Below are positions 16,251 to 25,382 of a stretch of 55,941 bases of DNA, in pieces. The position numbers were made by a program, and so were the translations under genes. Source of the stretch: Actinomycetota bacterium. Its GTDB lineage: Bacteria > Actinomycetota > Acidimicrobiia > Acidimicrobiales > JAMCPL01. The DNA lies in the NCBI GenBank assembly GCA_023379675.1, contig JAMCPL010000026.1, positions 1 through 55,941 of the forward strand, written 5' to 3'. The notes beneath the pieces were generated by a model. It saw nothing but the letters and a program-made list of their open reading frames with translations, was not told the DNA's origin and ran no database searches. Every line of letters begins with the position of its first letter. Within the stretch, counting starts at the first letter, position 1.

Positions 16251-17087
16251 ATGGCCATTAGAAAACGTCAACCCACCAGCCCTGGCAGGAGATTTCAGAG
16301 TTCATCAGACTTTTCCGAGGTAACTCGCTCATCGCCTGAGAGGTCATTACTGGTGAAAAGTCACTCGACAGGTGGGCGGAACTCCTACGGTCGTAAGACT
16401 TCGCGCCATCGCGGCGGTGGACACAAGCGCAAGTACCGTGCTGTCGATTTCTATCGTAACAAGGATGGCGTTCCTGCCAAGGTGGCTGCCATAGAGTACG
16501 ATCCCTACCGCAATGCCCGGATTGCATTGCTTCACTACCTTGATGGGGAGAAGCGCTATATATTAGCGCCTGTTGACGTGGGAGTAGGTGATATGCTTAT
16601 GAGCGGGCAGCACGCGGAGATACGTCCGGGCAATGCCCTGCCGCTCAGGTACATTCCGGTAGGTACTGTCGTGCATAACGTGGAACTCCGTCCCGGGGGT
16701 GGTGGAAAGATGGCTAGGGGAGCTGGTGCCGCTATCCAGCTTGTTGCCAAGGAGGGAGCTTACGCTACCTTGAGGTTGCCTTCCACCGAAATGAGGAGGG
16801 TGCTGATAGGCTGCAAGGCAACCGTGGGGGAGGTCGGGAATGTGGAATATGGGCTTATTTCCATCGGAAAGGCTGGCAGGAATCGATGGAAAGGCGTCAG
16901 GCCCCAGACAAGAGGGGTTGCGATGAACCCCGTCGATCATCCTCTGGGTGGAGGGGAAGGCAAGTCGTCTGGGGGTCGGCATCCGGTATCCCCGTGGGGG
17001 CAGCCCGAAGGCAGGACCAGACAGCGCGGTAAGGACTCCAACCGGTTGATCGTGCGCCGGCGCAGGATCAAGAGAAGATCGAGATGA
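16251..17087 (+). CDS. rplB: 50S ribosomal protein L2
   Basis: The 278-residue protein is of standard length. [40 protein letters not shown] and [20 protein letters not shown] are conserved; the last carries the His important for peptidyl-transferase assembly. The C-terminus is strongly basic ([10 protein letters not shown]). It lies 18 bp after rplW. Confidence 0.97.
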   Translation: MAIRKRQPTSPGRRFQSSSDFSEVTRSSPERSLLVKSHSTGGRNSYGRKTSRHRGGGHKRKYRAVDFYRNKDGVPAKVAAIEYDPYRNARIALLHYLDGEKRYILAPVDVGVGDMLMSGQHAEIRPGNALPLRYIPVGTVVHNVELRPGGGGKMARGAGAAIQLVAKEGAYATLRLPSTEMRRVLIGCKATVGEVGNVEYGLISIGKAGRNRWKGVRPQTRGVAMNPVDHPLGGGEGKSSGGRHPVSPWGQPEGRTRQRGKDSNRLIVRRRRIKRRSR

Positions 17088-17104
17088 TAGGCAGGTAGTG
17101 ATAG

Positions 17105-17383
17105 ATGTCACGCAGCGTGAAGAAAGGGCCATTTGTAGATTCGCATCTGCTGAAGAAGGTGGACGCCCTAAATGCCGCAAACGAGAAGAGAGTGATAAAG
17201 ACATGGTCGAGACGTTCGACGATCACTCCGGATATGGTGGGCCACACTATGGCGGTACATGACGGCAGGAAGCATATTCCTGTGTATCTCACGGAATCTA
17301 TGGTAGGGCATAAGCTGGGTGAGTTTGCTCCCACCAGAACCTTCCGTTTCCATGCCGGCCAGGAGAGGCAGGGTAAGCGCTGA
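17105..17383 (+). CDS. rpsS: 30S ribosomal protein S19
   Basis: The 92-residue protein starts [18 protein letters not shown] and has the blocks [37 protein letters not shown] and [10 protein letters not shown]19 forms the A-site finger bridge with 23S rRNA and binds S13. A 72-bp gap with a duplicated start sequence separates it from rplV. Confidence 0.97.
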   Translation: MSRSVKKGPFVDSHLLKKVDALNAANEKRVIKTWSRRSTITPDMVGHTMAVHDGRKHIPVYLTESMVGHKLGEFAPTRTFRFHAGQERQGKR

Positions 17384-17473
17384 CATGGTAGTCTGGCTGA
17401 AACATACCTACACGATGCACGGGCTATGGCATAGCGGCCGCAGCGGAGGGTTGACATGGTAGTCTGGCTGAAA
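17381..17473 (+). repeat. 22-bp direct repeat duplicating the rplV start
   Basis: Bases 17381-17402 and 17452-17473 are identical (TGACATGGTAGTCTGGCTGA plus AA), 71 bp apart. The second copy holds the rplV start codon. The first gives a 25-codon frame (17385-17462) with the same first six residues (MVVWLK), ending inside rplV with TAG 17460-17462. Confidence 0.9.
17385..17462 (+). CDS. Possible 25-residue leader ORF overlapping rplV
   Basis: ATG 17385 comes one base after the rpsS stop and the frame ends seven bases into rplV. It begins MVVWLKHTYTMHG. It exists because of the 22-bp direct repeat of the rplV start. It may be a coupling peptide, or a simple duplication by-product. Confidence 0.25.
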   Translation: MVVWLKHTYTMHGLWHSGRSGGLTW

Positions 17474-18295
17474 GATGGTCGCATGGGTACAAAGGCCGTT
17501 CTCCGTTACGAGCGCATATCGGCGTTCAAGGTCAGGCCCGTGCTTGACCTCATAAGGGGCAAGGAGGTCAGTGAGGCACAGGATATCTTGGCGCGTACAC
17601 CTCGTGCTGCTGCAAGAGTCGTCGCCAAAGTGCTGGCTTCCGCGGCGGCCAACGCAGAGAACAATGATTTCGCCAATCAGGATGAATTGTATGTAGATGC
17701 GTGTTATGCTGATGAAGCGGCCACCTTGAAACGCTGGCGCCCGCGTGCTCGCGGGAGGGCTACCCGCATACGAAAGCGGTCATGTCACGTTACGGTTGTC
17801 GTGACTAGGCTGCCCGAAGAGAGGCTGGAAGCCTTGAGGAGTCGTACCGCACCTACTGCATCCGCTCACAGGGCACGCCGGGTGCTTGCCTCGCGCAAAG
17901 GTCGTCGTGGGAGCGAGCAGGCTGAGGGTGTCGAGCAGGCCGGAATTGCTGCCGCTACCGGAGGTACCGGAATGACTGAGGATATCGGTGTTGCCGGAGG
18001 CATTGAAGATGTGGATAGCGTGGTGAATGTCGAGGGTATCGAGCCGGTCACGGATGTGGAGGAGCAGGGGATCGTGGATCAGGCTGAGGGTGTAGAGCAG
18101 GCCGATCAGGTCACGGAGGTCGATCAAGCTGAAGCTGAAGCTGGCGGTGCGCTCGGCGATATAGACAGCACTGGCACCTTGGATCAGACCGGGATCGCCG
18201 GTCTGGATCAGGCCGGAGAACTCGAAGACGCAGGTGATTCGGGAGAGGCCCGCGCTTCTGGAGATGCTGCCGGAAATCCAGGAGAGGAGCGCTAA
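17456..18295 (+). CDS. rplV: 50S ribosomal protein L22 with long acidic C-terminal tail
   Basis: The 279-residue protein is over twice the normal length. The core (about 10-125) has [31 protein letters not shown] and the tunnel hairpin [20 protein letters not shown]. From about 150 a tail of ~130 residues follows, dominated by Glu, Asp, Gly, Ala and Val, with the near-repeat QAEGVEQA twice. L22 lines the exit tunnel and its termini lie near the surface. GGAGGG lies upstream of ATG 17456; ATG 17483 (MGTKAV) is an alternative start. Its stop overlaps the rpsC start (TAATG). Confidence 0.93.
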   Translation: MVVWLKDGRMGTKAVLRYERISAFKVRPVLDLIRGKEVSEAQDILARTPRAAARVVAKVLASAAANAENNDFANQDELYVDACYADEAATLKRWRPRARGRATRIRKRSCHVTVVVTRLPEERLEALRSRTAPTASAHRARRVLASRKGRRGSEQAEGVEQAGIAAATGGTGMTEDIGVAGGIEDVDSVVNVEGIEPVTDVEEQGIVDQAEGVEQADQVTEVDQAEAEAGGALGDIDSTGTLDQTGIAGLDQAGELEDAGDSGEARASGDAAGNPGEER

Positions 18296-19377
18296 TGGGA
18301 CAGAAGGTCAATCCCTATGGATTCCGCCTAGGGGTCACTACGGACTGGAAATCACGCTGGTTCGAGGATCGTCACTACGGTGAACTTGTCGTAGAGGATT
18401 GGCGTATTCGCGACTACCTTCAGAAAGAGCTGGAAACGGCGGCGGTAAGCCGCATTGAGATCGAACGTACCCGGGATCGTTTGCGGGTGGACATACACAC
18501 GGCTAGGCCGGGTATCGTGATCGGGCGTAAAGGCGCTGAGGCTGACAGGCTCAAGGGGCAACTGGCCAAGATGACTGGTCTCAGCCGCGGTGACATACAG
18601 CTGAATATCGAAGAGGTCAAGCGGCCGGAACTGGATGCTGCGCTGGTAGCTCAGGGCATAGCGGATCAGCTTGGCAAAAGAGTTGCATTCCGTAGAGCGA
18701 TGAAGCGAGCCATGCAGACCGTGCGAAAGTCGGGTGCCGAAGGGGTGCGCGTACAGTGTTCCGGACGGCTCGGTGGCGCCGAGATGGCGCGGAGGGAATC
18801 ATACAGAGAGGGAAGAGTGCCCCTCCACACCCTGCGGGCGGATATTGATTACGGTTTCAAAGAAGCCAGGACGACCTTCGGGCGTATCGGAGTGAAGGTA
18901 TGGATATACAAGGGAGACATCCTGCCGTACCATCTGTCGGTCAATGATGGTAAGACCACCAAGGAAATCGACATGGCGGCCGGGCAGGCTGCCAAGAGCG
19001 ATAGCACCAGGCACCTTGTAGTGGCGGGTGGTGGCAGGAGACGCAGTATGGCTCTGCCCGGCATGGAGGAGGGTGAACCGGCTGCACCTGTAGCGGTCGC
19101 TGTGCCTTCCGATGATGATGTCGGCACCAATATGGAGAGTACAGAGCTTGCGGAAGGTTCCCCGGCAGGCGGCGATATCCTGGACGCGGACATCGGAAAT
19201 GGCGACGAGCATGGGGGGATGGATGGTATCGGAGAGGTCGATGATGACCTTGTTGTTACCGAGGATCCAGCGATTGACGAGATCGTGGAAAACGTCGAGG
19301 AAGAGGAAGAGGAGTTGGAGCGCAGGGCTAAGCCTGAGCATCGCGAAGCTCCACACTTCCGTAAGGAGGTGGACTGA
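18295..19377 (+). CDS. rpsC: 30S ribosomal protein S3 with acidic C-terminal tail
   Basis: The 360-residue protein is about 120 longer than usual. [20 protein letters not shown], the KH motif [16 protein letters not shown], and the domain with [20 protein letters not shown] and [10 protein letters not shown] are standard. From about 245 an acidic tail with [20 protein letters not shown] follows. S3 forms part of the mRNA entry channel with helicase activity. Its start overlaps the rplV stop and its stop overlaps the rplP start (TGATG). Confidence 0.95.
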   Translation: MGQKVNPYGFRLGVTTDWKSRWFEDRHYGELVVEDWRIRDYLQKELETAAVSRIEIERTRDRLRVDIHTARPGIVIGRKGAEADRLKGQLAKMTGLSRGDIQLNIEEVKRPELDAALVAQGIADQLGKRVAFRRAMKRAMQTVRKSGAEGVRVQCSGRLGGAEMARRESYREGRVPLHTLRADIDYGFKEARTTFGRIGVKVWIYKGDILPYHLSVNDGKTTKEIDMAAGQAAKSDSTRHLVVAGGGRRRSMALPGMEEGEPAAPVAVAVPSDDDVGTNMESTELAEGSPAGGDILDADIGNGDEHGGMDGIGEVDDDLVVTEDPAIDEIVENVEEEEEELERRAKPEHREAPHFRKEVD

Positions 19378-19814
19378 TGCTGATGCCTCGCAAGGTGAAG
19401 CACCGCAAGCAGCAGAGAGGGCGCATGAAGGGCGTGTCCAAGGGGGGCAACGCAGTTACCTTCGGCGATTTCGGTATCCAGGCGCTGGAGCCAGGTTGGA
19501 TTACAGCCCGCCAGATCGAGGCGGCTCGTATTGCGATGACACGGCACGTGAAGCGTGGCGGGAAAGTATGGATAAGGGTGTTTCCCGACAAGCCGGTGAC
19601 CCAGAAGCCCGCCGAGACCAGAATGGGCTCCGGCAAGGGCAGTCCAGAACACTGGGTTGCAGTGGTGAAGCCCGGCAGGATGCTTTTCGAGCTGTCCGGT
19701 GTCGACAAGGAACTCGGACGTTCCGCGATGGAAAGAGCCATACAGAAACTTCCTATAAGTGCTCGATTTGTGGTACGCCCGGGAGCGTATGGAACTCCCG
19801 AAGTGGAGGTATGA
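19377..19814 (+). CDS. rplP: 50S ribosomal protein L16
   Basis: The 145-residue protein starts [19 protein letters not shown], the family N-terminus, which fixes ATG 19377 over 19383. [20 protein letters not shown] and [20 protein letters not shown] (with the conserved Arg) follow. L16 organises the A-site region of the 50S subunit. Standard length. Confidence 0.97.
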   Translation: MLMPRKVKHRKQQRGRMKGVSKGGNAVTFGDFGIQALEPGWITARQIEAARIAMTRHVKRGGKVWIRVFPDKPVTQKPAETRMGSGKGSPEHWVAVVKPGRMLFELSGVDKELGRSAMERAIQKLPISARFVVRPGAYGTPEVEV

Positions 19815-19817
19815 TCG

Positions 19818-20327
19818 ATGTCAGTTGAAGCAACGGAAGTGCTGGAGCTGAGGGATCTCGACAAGGAGGAACTCTGGTCGCGGCTGGACGAGGTACGTAG
19901 AGAGCTGGTCAATCTGAGATTCCAGCAAGCTACGGGCCAGCTTGAGGATCACTCGAAGCTGGGTCAGGCACGAAGGCGCGTAGCCAGGGTGCTCACCCTC
20001 ATAAGAGAGTCAGAGCTGGAGGAGGATGGCTACCTGGTGAGGGGTGCGGTATCGCTCCAGCCGCGCACCGTGGCAAGGCAGGCAAGCGAGCCGGCTGCAC
20101 GCAGGCAAGGTTCCCCTCCGATCGGGGATGTACAGGATGTCGCCGGAGAGGATGGATCTGGTGAAGTCGAGTCCGAGGATGCTGGAACAGGCGAAGCCGG
20201 AGAGGATGCGGTCGGTGGCGTGCAGGATTCCGGCGAGATGGACGGAGTTGGAAGCACCACTGGCGGTGGTACATCGCATTATGAGGATACAGGCAGTGTG
20301 AGTGGAGAGGACCAGGAAGGCAACTAA
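19818..20327 (+). CDS. rpmC: 50S ribosomal protein L29 with acidic C-terminal extension
   Basis: The 169-residue protein is against about 65-80 in most bacteria. The core helices are LDEVRRELVNLRFQQATGQL and LGQARRRVARVLTLIRE. From about 70, and strongly after 100, a Gly/Glu/Asp-rich tail follows (GEDGSGEVESEDAGTGEAGE). L29 sits beside L23 at the tunnel exit. The gene lies three bases after rplP and three before rpsQ. Confidence 0.93.
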   Translation: MSVEATEVLELRDLDKEELWSRLDEVRRELVNLRFQQATGQLEDHSKLGQARRRVARVLTLIRESELEEDGYLVRGAVSLQPRTVARQASEPAARRQGSPPIGDVQDVAGEDGSGEVESEDAGTGEAGEDAVGGVQDSGEMDGVGSTTGGGTSHYEDTGSVSGEDQEGN

Positions 20328-20330
20328 GCG

Positions 20331-20582
20331 ATGAGCGGTCAGCGGAAGGTAAGAGAAGGCGTTGTCATTTCGGACAAGATGACATCCACTGTCGTGGTGG
20401 CGGTGAAGGAGAAGGTCGCTCACAGGCGTTACAAGAAAATGGTGCAAAGGACGAAGAAATTATACGCGGATGGCAGCGGCTTGGATGCAGCGATGGGTGA
20501 CCGTGTAAGGGTAATGGAAACGAGACCGTTGTCGAAGCTGAAAAGATGGAGGGTCACCGAGATAGTGGAGAGGGCTCGATGA
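20331..20582 (+). CDS. rpsQ: 30S ribosomal protein S17
   Basis: The 83-residue protein has the blocks [18 protein letters not shown] and [16 protein letters not shown], ending [18 protein letters not shown]. It is a primary 16S-binding protein of the OB fold. Its stop overlaps the rplN ATG (ATGA). Confidence 0.97.
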   Translation: MSGQRKVREGVVISDKMTSTVVVAVKEKVAHRRYKKMVQRTKKLYADGSGLDAAMGDRVRVMETRPLSKLKRWRVTEIVERAR

Positions 20583-20947
20583 TCCAGCAGGAGTCAAGGC
20601 TGAGGGTGGCCGATAATTCAGGCGCCAAGGAAGTGCTGTGCATACGGGTGCTTGGTGGTTCTCGCCGTCGCTATGCAGGTATAGGAGATCTCGTTGTTGC
20701 AACGGTCAAGGATGCCATTCCTGGTGCGGCAGTTAAAAAGGGAGATGTGGTGAAGTGCGTCGTGGTGCGTACCGCAAAGGAGCGGCGGCGGCCTGACGGT
20801 AGCTATATACGGTTTGATGACAATGCGGCCGTGCTGGTGAACGAGCAACTGCAGCCCAGAGGAACCCGCATATTCGGTCCCGTGGGTAGGGAGCTGAGAG
20901 ACAAGCGGTTCATGAGGATCATATCCCTTGCTCCAGAGGTTATCTGA
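20579..20947 (+). CDS. rplN: 50S ribosomal protein L14
   Basis: The 122-residue protein is of standard length: [39 protein letters not shown] and [21 protein letters not shown]14 forms an intersubunit bridge and is the RsfS docking site. The ATGA overlap with rpsQ sets the start. A 201-bp gap with a poly-C tract follows before rplX. Confidence 0.97.
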   Translation: MIQQESRLRVADNSGAKEVLCIRVLGGSRRRYAGIGDLVVATVKDAIPGAAVKKGDVVKCVVVRTAKERRRPDGSYIRFDDNAAVLVNEQLQPRGTRIFGPVGRELRDKRFMRIISLAPEVI

Positions 20948-20953
20948 TGGTGG

Positions 20954-21139
20954 ATGCAGGCAGTGCGAGCGGCAACCTGGTGGTTTGGCCGGTTGGTGAG
21001 TCGTCTATCAGCCACCCCCCCCCCCCCCCCCCCCCCCCCCGTGGACGGTTGTCTGCAAGGGTGTCAAGGGCAGGGGCGTGGGAACCGGTTGCGAAACGGC
21101 TACCGGTTGCGATGGATGGATGTTGAAGATGGTTGTTGA
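20954..21139 (+). CDS. Short ORF spanning the poly-C tract (polyproline peptide)
   Basis: A 61-codon frame starts at ATG 20954, six bases after the rplN stop, and runs through the 26-C tract as eight Pro codons. It ends nine bases before the rplX ATG. Because it crosses the homopolymer, any change in C number not divisible by three shifts the frame. There is no clear ribosome-binding site beyond GGTGG and no family. It may be non-coding spacer. Confidence 0.2.
   Translation: MQAVRAATWWFGRLVSRLSATPPPPPPPPVDGCLQGCQGQGRGNRLRNGYRLRWMDVEDGC
21015..21040 (+). repeat. 26-nt poly-C tract between rplN and rplX
   Basis: 26 consecutive C bases on the plus strand (G on the template strand), in the only sizeable gap of the spc cluster before rplX. 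Downstream, ACCGGTTGCGA is repeated at about 21082-21111. The tract length may be underestimated or artefactual in the assembly. Confidence 0.9.
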
Positions 21140-21148
21140 GGTGAGCGA

Positions 21149-21457
21149 ATGAGGATAAAACGAGGCGACAAGGTAATGGTGCTTTCCGGGAAACACCGCG
21201 GCAAAGAAGGGACTGTCATGCGTGCCCTACCCTCCACCGGCAAGGTGATCGTGGAAGGAGCCAATATGGCCAAACGCCACACCAAGCCCAGAGGCCAGAC
21301 CATGCAGGGCGGTATCATAGACAAGGACATGCCATTGCCCGTGTCTGCCGTAGGGATAATGTGCTCATCGTGTGGCGCACCCACCCGGATTGGCGTACGC
21401 TACGATGAGCAGGGTAGGAAGTTGCGCATCTGCAGGAAGTGTGGGGGTGACCTATGA
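21149..21457 (+). CDS. rplX: 50S ribosomal protein L24, zinc-ribbon form
   Basis: The 102-residue protein has the KOW motif [18 protein letters not shown] at the N-terminus and [20 protein letters not shown] centrally. The C-terminus holds [11 protein letters not shown] and CRKCGGD, a four-Cys zinc ribbon kept in many actinobacteria. L24 starts 50S assembly and lies near the tunnel exit. Its stop overlaps the rplE ATG (ATGA). Confidence 0.96.
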   Translation: MRIKRGDKVMVLSGKHRGKEGTVMRALPSTGKVIVEGANMAKRHTKPRGQTMQGGIIDKDMPLPVSAVGIMCSSCGAPTRIGVRYDEQGRKLRICRKCGGDL

Positions 21458-22083
21458 CGCCTATCGCATCAGCAACTCCTACGCCTACGAGGAGTGCGGC
21501 TGGAAAGAATGTGGCCGTGAAGAAGGCGGCGCCGCGTTTGCGGGTGAATTACGAGCAGGAATTGCGTTCGGCGATCCAGTCCGAGCTCGGCATTACCAAT
21601 GTAATGCAGATTCCCAGGCTGGAAAAGATCGTGGTGAACATGGGAGTGGGGAAAGCCACCCAGCAGCCTTCATTGCTGGAGGGTGCGGTGGCTGACCTGA
21701 CCGTGATTGCCGGGCAGAAGCCTGTGATTACCAGAGCCCGCCGCTCCATTGCCAGTTTCAAGTTGCGCGCCGGTATGCCCATCGGCGTAAAGGTGACCAT
21801 CCGCGGAGACAGAGCCTGGGAGTTCCTCGACCGCTTGATTTCCACTGCAATACCGAGGATAAGAGATTTCCGGGGTCTGTCGCCGAAGTCGTTCGACGGT
21901 TCCGGTAATTATACATTTGGTATTACCGAGCAGCTGATCTTTCCTGAGGTCAACTACGACAAGGTGGATGTGCCGAGAGGCATGGACATTACAATATGTA
22001 CGACGGCGATGTCGGATAAAGGCGCCTACGTGTTTCTCAAGGCGCTTGGTTTTCCCTTCAGGACTGAAGGTGCAAGTGCTTGA
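21454..22083 (+). CDS. rplE: 50S ribosomal protein L5
   Basis: The 209-residue protein has a ~28-residue Thr/Ala/Lys-rich N-terminal extension before the core [55 protein letters not shown] and [17 protein letters not shown] follow. L5 binds 5S rRNA and contacts P-site tRNA. The start overlaps rplX (ATGA). A 179-bp gap follows. Confidence 0.96.
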   Translation: MTPIASATPTPTRSAAGKNVAVKKAAPRLRVNYEQELRSAIQSELGITNVMQIPRLEKIVVNMGVGKATQQPSLLEGAVADLTVIAGQKPVITRARRSIASFKLRAGMPIGVKVTIRGDRAWEFLDRLISTAIPRIRDFRGLSPKSFDGSGNYTFGITEQLIFPEVNYDKVDVPRGMDITICTTAMSDKGAYVFLKALGFPFRTEGASA

Positions 22084-22225
22084 GGGAGACACAGCCAGGG
22101 TGCGCCCCGTCCGGGCGGTGCGACTGGTGAAGGGTTTGACGGGTTTTAATGAAGGCGCAAACGCTTGAAAGGGTTGGTGGACGATGGATGCGATGATATA
22201 TGCGGCTGGAACTGCGAACTGCAGT

Positions 22226-22253
22226 GAAGGCATGAGGATGAAGGCATGAGGAT
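22226..22253 (+). repeat. 14-bp tandem repeat before rpsN
   Basis: GAAGGCATGAGGAT occurs twice in tandem (22226-22239, 22240-22253), ten bases before the rpsN start. It duplicates a GGCATGAGG segment with an ATG; the purine-rich second copy may serve as leader. Confidence 0.85.
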
Positions 22254-22262
22254 ATAGCGAGG

Positions 22263-22448
22263 ATGGCAAAGAAAGCGCTTGTACATAAGCAGCAGAAGAT
22301 GCCCAAGTTCAAGGTGCGCGGCTACACCCGGTGTAAGCGTTGCGGCCGGCCAAAAGCCGTGTTCAAAAAGCTTGGACTTTGCCGGATATGTTTGCGAACG
22401 ATGGTGCATCAGGGTGAGATTCCCGGCATGACCAAGGCCAGCTGGTAG
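22263..22448 (+). CDS. rpsN: 30S ribosomal protein S14, zinc-binding type
   Basis: The 61-residue protein is the short, zinc-binding (type Z) form: [20 protein letters not shown] then [20 protein letters not shown]. Two CxxC pairs bind zinc. ATG 22263 with GAGG just upstream. It is placed between rplE and rpsH as in the standard spc cluster. Confidence 0.97.
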   Translation: MAKKALVHKQQKMPKFKVRGYTRCKRCGRPKAVFKKLGLCRICLRTMVHQGEIPGMTKASW

Positions 22449-22457
22449 GAGGTCGCC

Positions 22458-22859
22458 ATGTCCATGACAGACCCGGTTGCGGATATGCTCACCCGGATAA
22501 GAAATGCAAATACAGCAATGCACGAGGAAGTGAGGATGCCTGCCTCCAAGCTGAAGGAATCTCTGGCAAAGATACTTCTCGAAGAGGGGTACCTGTCTGG
22601 TTATAGCGTTGTCGAAGAGGCCGGCGGCCATCTATGCTTACGCATCAGCCTCAAGTACAGCCCTGCCAGGGAGCGGACTATCAGTGGCTTGTCCAGGGTA
22701 TCCAAGCCAGGACGGAGAGTGTACGTGCGCGCAGGCAATATTCCCAGGGTGCTGGGTGGGCTTGGAGTGGCGGTGCTGTCGACGTCCAGAGGGCTGATGA
22801 CCGATACACGTGCACGGCGTGACAAGGTTGGTGGGGAGGTGCTCTGCCATGTGTGGTGA
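22458..22859 (+). CDS. rpsH: 30S ribosomal protein S8
   Basis: The 133-residue protein has [50 protein letters not shown] and the C-terminal [13 protein letters not shown] motif that contacts 16S rRNA. S8 also represses the spc operon in E. coli. AGGAGG lies upstream of ATG 22458. Confidence 0.97.
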   Translation: MSMTDPVADMLTRIRNANTAMHEEVRMPASKLKESLAKILLEEGYLSGYSVVEEAGGHLCLRISLKYSPARERTISGLSRVSKPGRRVYVRAGNIPRVLGGLGVAVLSTSRGLMTDTRARRDKVGGEVLCHVW

Positions 22860-22907
22860 ATGTAGCCGTGGAAGGCCATGGAGGATCGAGAACAAGGGAG
22901 ATTTACG

Positions 22908-23447
22908 GTGTCTCGTATAGGTAAGCAGCCTGTCCAGCTTCCATCCGGTGTGACCATCACTGCCGGCGAAGGTCGGATCGAAGTGAAGGGACCCAAGGGC
23001 GCCCTTTCGCGCGACCTGCCACCTGAGATCACGCTGGTCCAGGAGGATTCCACTATTGTGGTCCATCGCCAGAATGACGAGCATAGGGTGAAGGCGCTGC
23101 ACGGTCTCTACCGTACCCTCATTTTTAATATGGTTACCGGAGTGACTGCAGGTTATACGAAGCAACTCGAGATCGTGGGAGTCGGGTACAGGGCGGTGTC
23201 TAAGGGTCCCAGCCAGATAGAGATGGCACTGGGCTACTCCCATCCAGTGCTGGTGCGTGCTCCTGATGGGATTACTCTGGAAGTACCGGTTCCCACCAGG
23301 GTGATTGTTTCTGGTATAGACAAGGAGCAAGTTGGTCAGATTGCCGCTGACATACGCAAGATTCGCAAGCCAGAGCCATACAAGGGCAAGGGAGTGATGT
23401 ACGCTGGCGAGCGTATTATCCGTAAAGCAGGAAAGGCGGCCAAGTAG
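22908..23447 (+). CDS. rplF: 50S ribosomal protein L6
   Basis: The 179-residue protein starts at GTG 22908 (SRIGKQPVQLPSGVTITA). GGGAG lies seven bases upstream, and this start matches the family N-terminus better than ATG 22878. KGPKGALSRDLP, GVGYRAVSKG and RKPEPYKGKGVMYAGERI are diagnostic. The stop is immediately followed by the rplR ATG. Confidence 0.96.
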   Translation: MSRIGKQPVQLPSGVTITAGEGRIEVKGPKGALSRDLPPEITLVQEDSTIVVHRQNDEHRVKALHGLYRTLIFNMVTGVTAGYTKQLEIVGVGYRAVSKGPSQIEMALGYSHPVLVRAPDGITLEVPVPTRVIVSGIDKEQVGQIAADIRKIRKPEPYKGKGVMYAGERIIRKAGKAAK

Positions 23448-23816
23448 ATGAGTACTTCCATAGCAGCCAGAAGAAGGCAATTGCGTTTCAGACGACATGC
23501 AGGAGTGCGCAAGAAGGTGTCAGGAACCATCGCCAGGCCAAGATTGGTGGTCTTCCGGTCGGCACGTCATATTTCAGCGCAGATCGTGGACGACGTAGAG
23601 GGTCAGACATTGGCTTCTGCGTCTACGGTGGAGAAGGATCTGCGGAGTACCTACGGCGGTAATATTGCCGCCGCTGAGGAAATCGGCAGGAAAGTAGCCG
23701 CCAGGGCCAAAGATGCCGGCGTGACCGAAGTGGTCTTTGACAGGGGTGGCTTCAGGTACCACGGCAGGGTAGCAGCGCTTGGAGATGCCGCGAGGCAGGC
23801 GGGTTTGAAGTTCTAG
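23448..23816 (+). CDS. rplR: 50S ribosomal protein L18
   Basis: The 122-residue 5S rRNA-binding protein has [40 protein letters not shown] and the C-terminal [20 protein letters not shown]. It follows rplF without a gap. Standard length. Confidence 0.97.
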   Translation: MSTSIAARRRQLRFRRHAGVRKKVSGTIARPRLVVFRSARHISAQIVDDVEGQTLASASTVEKDLRSTYGGNIAAAEEIGRKVAARAKDAGVTEVVFDRGGFRYHGRVAALGDAARQAGLKF

Positions 23817-23838
23817 TGGTACAGGAGAGTTCCAGAAT

Positions 23839-24396
23839 ATGCTAGTAGATGGCCAGTTTGAAGAGCAGACGATCATGGTCAACCGGGTTGCCAAAGTTGT
23901 CAAGGGTGGTAGGAGGTTCTCCTTCAGCGCGCTTGCGGTTGTGGGTGATAGGGACGGGTTTGTAGGGGTAGGGTTCGGAAAGGCCAAGGAGGCTGGTACG
24001 GCGGTGCAGAAGGGCATAGAGGATGCCAAGAAGATGCTTTTCGAGGTACCGCTGGCAGGTGCCACCATCACGCATCCTGTCATAGGACGGGCCGGTGCTG
24101 GTAGGATTATGTTGAAGCCTGCGGCTCCTGGTACCGGGGTAATTGCAGGGGGTGCCGCTCGTGCGATCCTCGAGCTGGCCGGGGTGCATGACGTACTTGC
24201 CAAGTCGCTTGGCTCTTCCAATAATATCAATGTCGCTCATGCTACGGTGGCGGCGCTCAAGCAACTCAAGCGTCCAGATGAGGTGGCAAGGCTGCGCGGG
24301 CTTCCGGCCGACGATATCGTACCAAAAGGGGTGCTCCGGGCATTCAGGGAGAGACAGAGGGCGCGTGAGCTTTACAAGGAGATTGATGTGAAATGA
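23839..24396 (+). CDS. rpsE: 30S ribosomal protein S5
   Basis: The 185-residue protein has the N-terminal double-stranded-RNA-like domain ([36 protein letters not shown]) and [20 protein letters not shown], the region of spectinomycin- and ram-type mutations elsewhere. [20 protein letters not shown] follows. Its stop overlaps the rpmD ATG (ATGA). Confidence 0.97.
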   Translation: MLVDGQFEEQTIMVNRVAKVVKGGRRFSFSALAVVGDRDGFVGVGFGKAKEAGTAVQKGIEDAKKMLFEVPLAGATITHPVIGRAGAGRIMLKPAAPGTGVIAGGAARAILELAGVHDVLAKSLGSSNNINVAHATVAALKQLKRPDEVARLRGLPADDIVPKGVLRAFRERQRARELYKEIDVK

Positions 24397-24821
24397 CCGG
24401 AGAACAGGAAAATACGGGCTCAATGGGTACGCGGGAGATGCCATCCAGGCAGGCCGGCGCGGAGATGCCGGATGCTCCGGGCATACCGGAGATGCCGGAT
24501 GCGCCGGAGACGCGGGGGGACACCATCAATTTTGGGGACTTGGCGCGGCTTCCCGCTGGCTCTTACGTCAAGGTTACCCAACGACGTTCTTATATAAGCG
24601 CGAAGCCTAAGAATAGGGCAACATTGCGGGCGTTGGGACTTCGAGGAATCGGCATGGAGAGGGTTCATCAGGCAACTCCTGAACTGTCGGGGATGTTGAG
24701 GAAGGTCAGCCACATGGTGGATATGTCCCGAGTGGATCAAGGTGATGGTATCCGATCACGCAGCAAGGTGATCGCTCAACGGAGCGCAGGCAACAGGCGG
24801 AGCAAGGAGGATGGAGTATGA
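24393..24821 (+). CDS. rpmD: 50S ribosomal protein L30 with N-terminal extension
   Basis: The 142-residue protein is against about 60 normally. The first ~47 residues are a Pro/Glu/Met-rich extension with the near-repeat [11 protein letters not shown]. The L30 core starts near residue 49 ([40 protein letters not shown]). About 30 extra basic residues follow at the C-terminus. The ATGA overlaps with rpsE and rplO show that the extension is translated unless an internal start is used; none with a good ribosome-binding site is seen. Confidence 0.88.
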   Translation: MTGEQENTGSMGTREMPSRQAGAEMPDAPGIPEMPDAPETRGDTINFGDLARLPAGSYVKVTQRRSYISAKPKNRATLRALGLRGIGMERVHQATPELSGMLRKVSHMVDMSRVDQGDGIRSRSKVIAQRSAGNRRSKEDGV

Positions 24822-25306
24822 AAGTTCATGATCTGCATGCGGCGCCTGGCTCACGCCGTCCCAAGAGGAGGGTTGCTCGCGGGACAGGAGGCAAGGGCGG
24901 GAAGACTGCTGGCCGGGGGACCAAGGGCCAGGGTGCCCGGAACAACATCAAGCCCGGCTTCGAAGGCGGCCAGTTGCCGTTGACGCAGCGCCTGCCCAAG
25001 CTACGAGGGTTCAACAACCCGTTCAGAGTGAGCTATAGGGTCGTTAACGTGGAATCACTCAACACGATAGATGGTGATCAGGTCGACCCGGAGTTGCTGG
25101 TGCAGGTTGGGCTTGCCCGAAAGGGATCGCTTGTGAAGATACTTGGTGACGGCCATGTGGATCGGCCGATGACCGTGAAAGCTCATAGATTCTCGAAATC
25201 CGCAAAGGCCGCTATAGAAGGTGCGGGCGGGGCTACCGAGGATGTTCCCTTACCCTTCAAGGGCAGCCGCCCTCCTGCACGGGGCAACGCTTTGACCAAT
25301 AGGTAG
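24818..25306 (+). CDS. rplO: 50S ribosomal protein L15
   Basis: The 162-residue protein opens [20 protein letters not shown], with the Gly-rich GTGGKGGKTAGRGTKGQGAR and RLPKLRGFNNPFR. The C-terminal domain (VKAHRFSKSAKAAIEGAGG) is standard. Its start overlaps rpmD. A 76-bp gap precedes secY. Confidence 0.97.
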   Translation: MKVHDLHAAPGSRRPKRRVARGTGGKGGKTAGRGTKGQGARNNIKPGFEGGQLPLTQRLPKLRGFNNPFRVSYRVVNVESLNTIDGDQVDPELLVQVGLARKGSLVKILGDGHVDRPMTVKAHRFSKSAKAAIEGAGGATEDVPLPFKGSRPPARGNALTNR

Positions 25307-25382
25307 CCTTGGCGAACTCGAGCCATCTCGGCGGTGTAGGATAATTATTTTGGTACCTTTGAAAACCCCGTAAGGAGTGGAT

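Noticed and set aside
21015-21040. Poly-C tract as a transcription terminator
   Set aside because: It is C-rich rather than U-rich with no adjoining hairpin, and the operon continues directly with rplX on the same strand.
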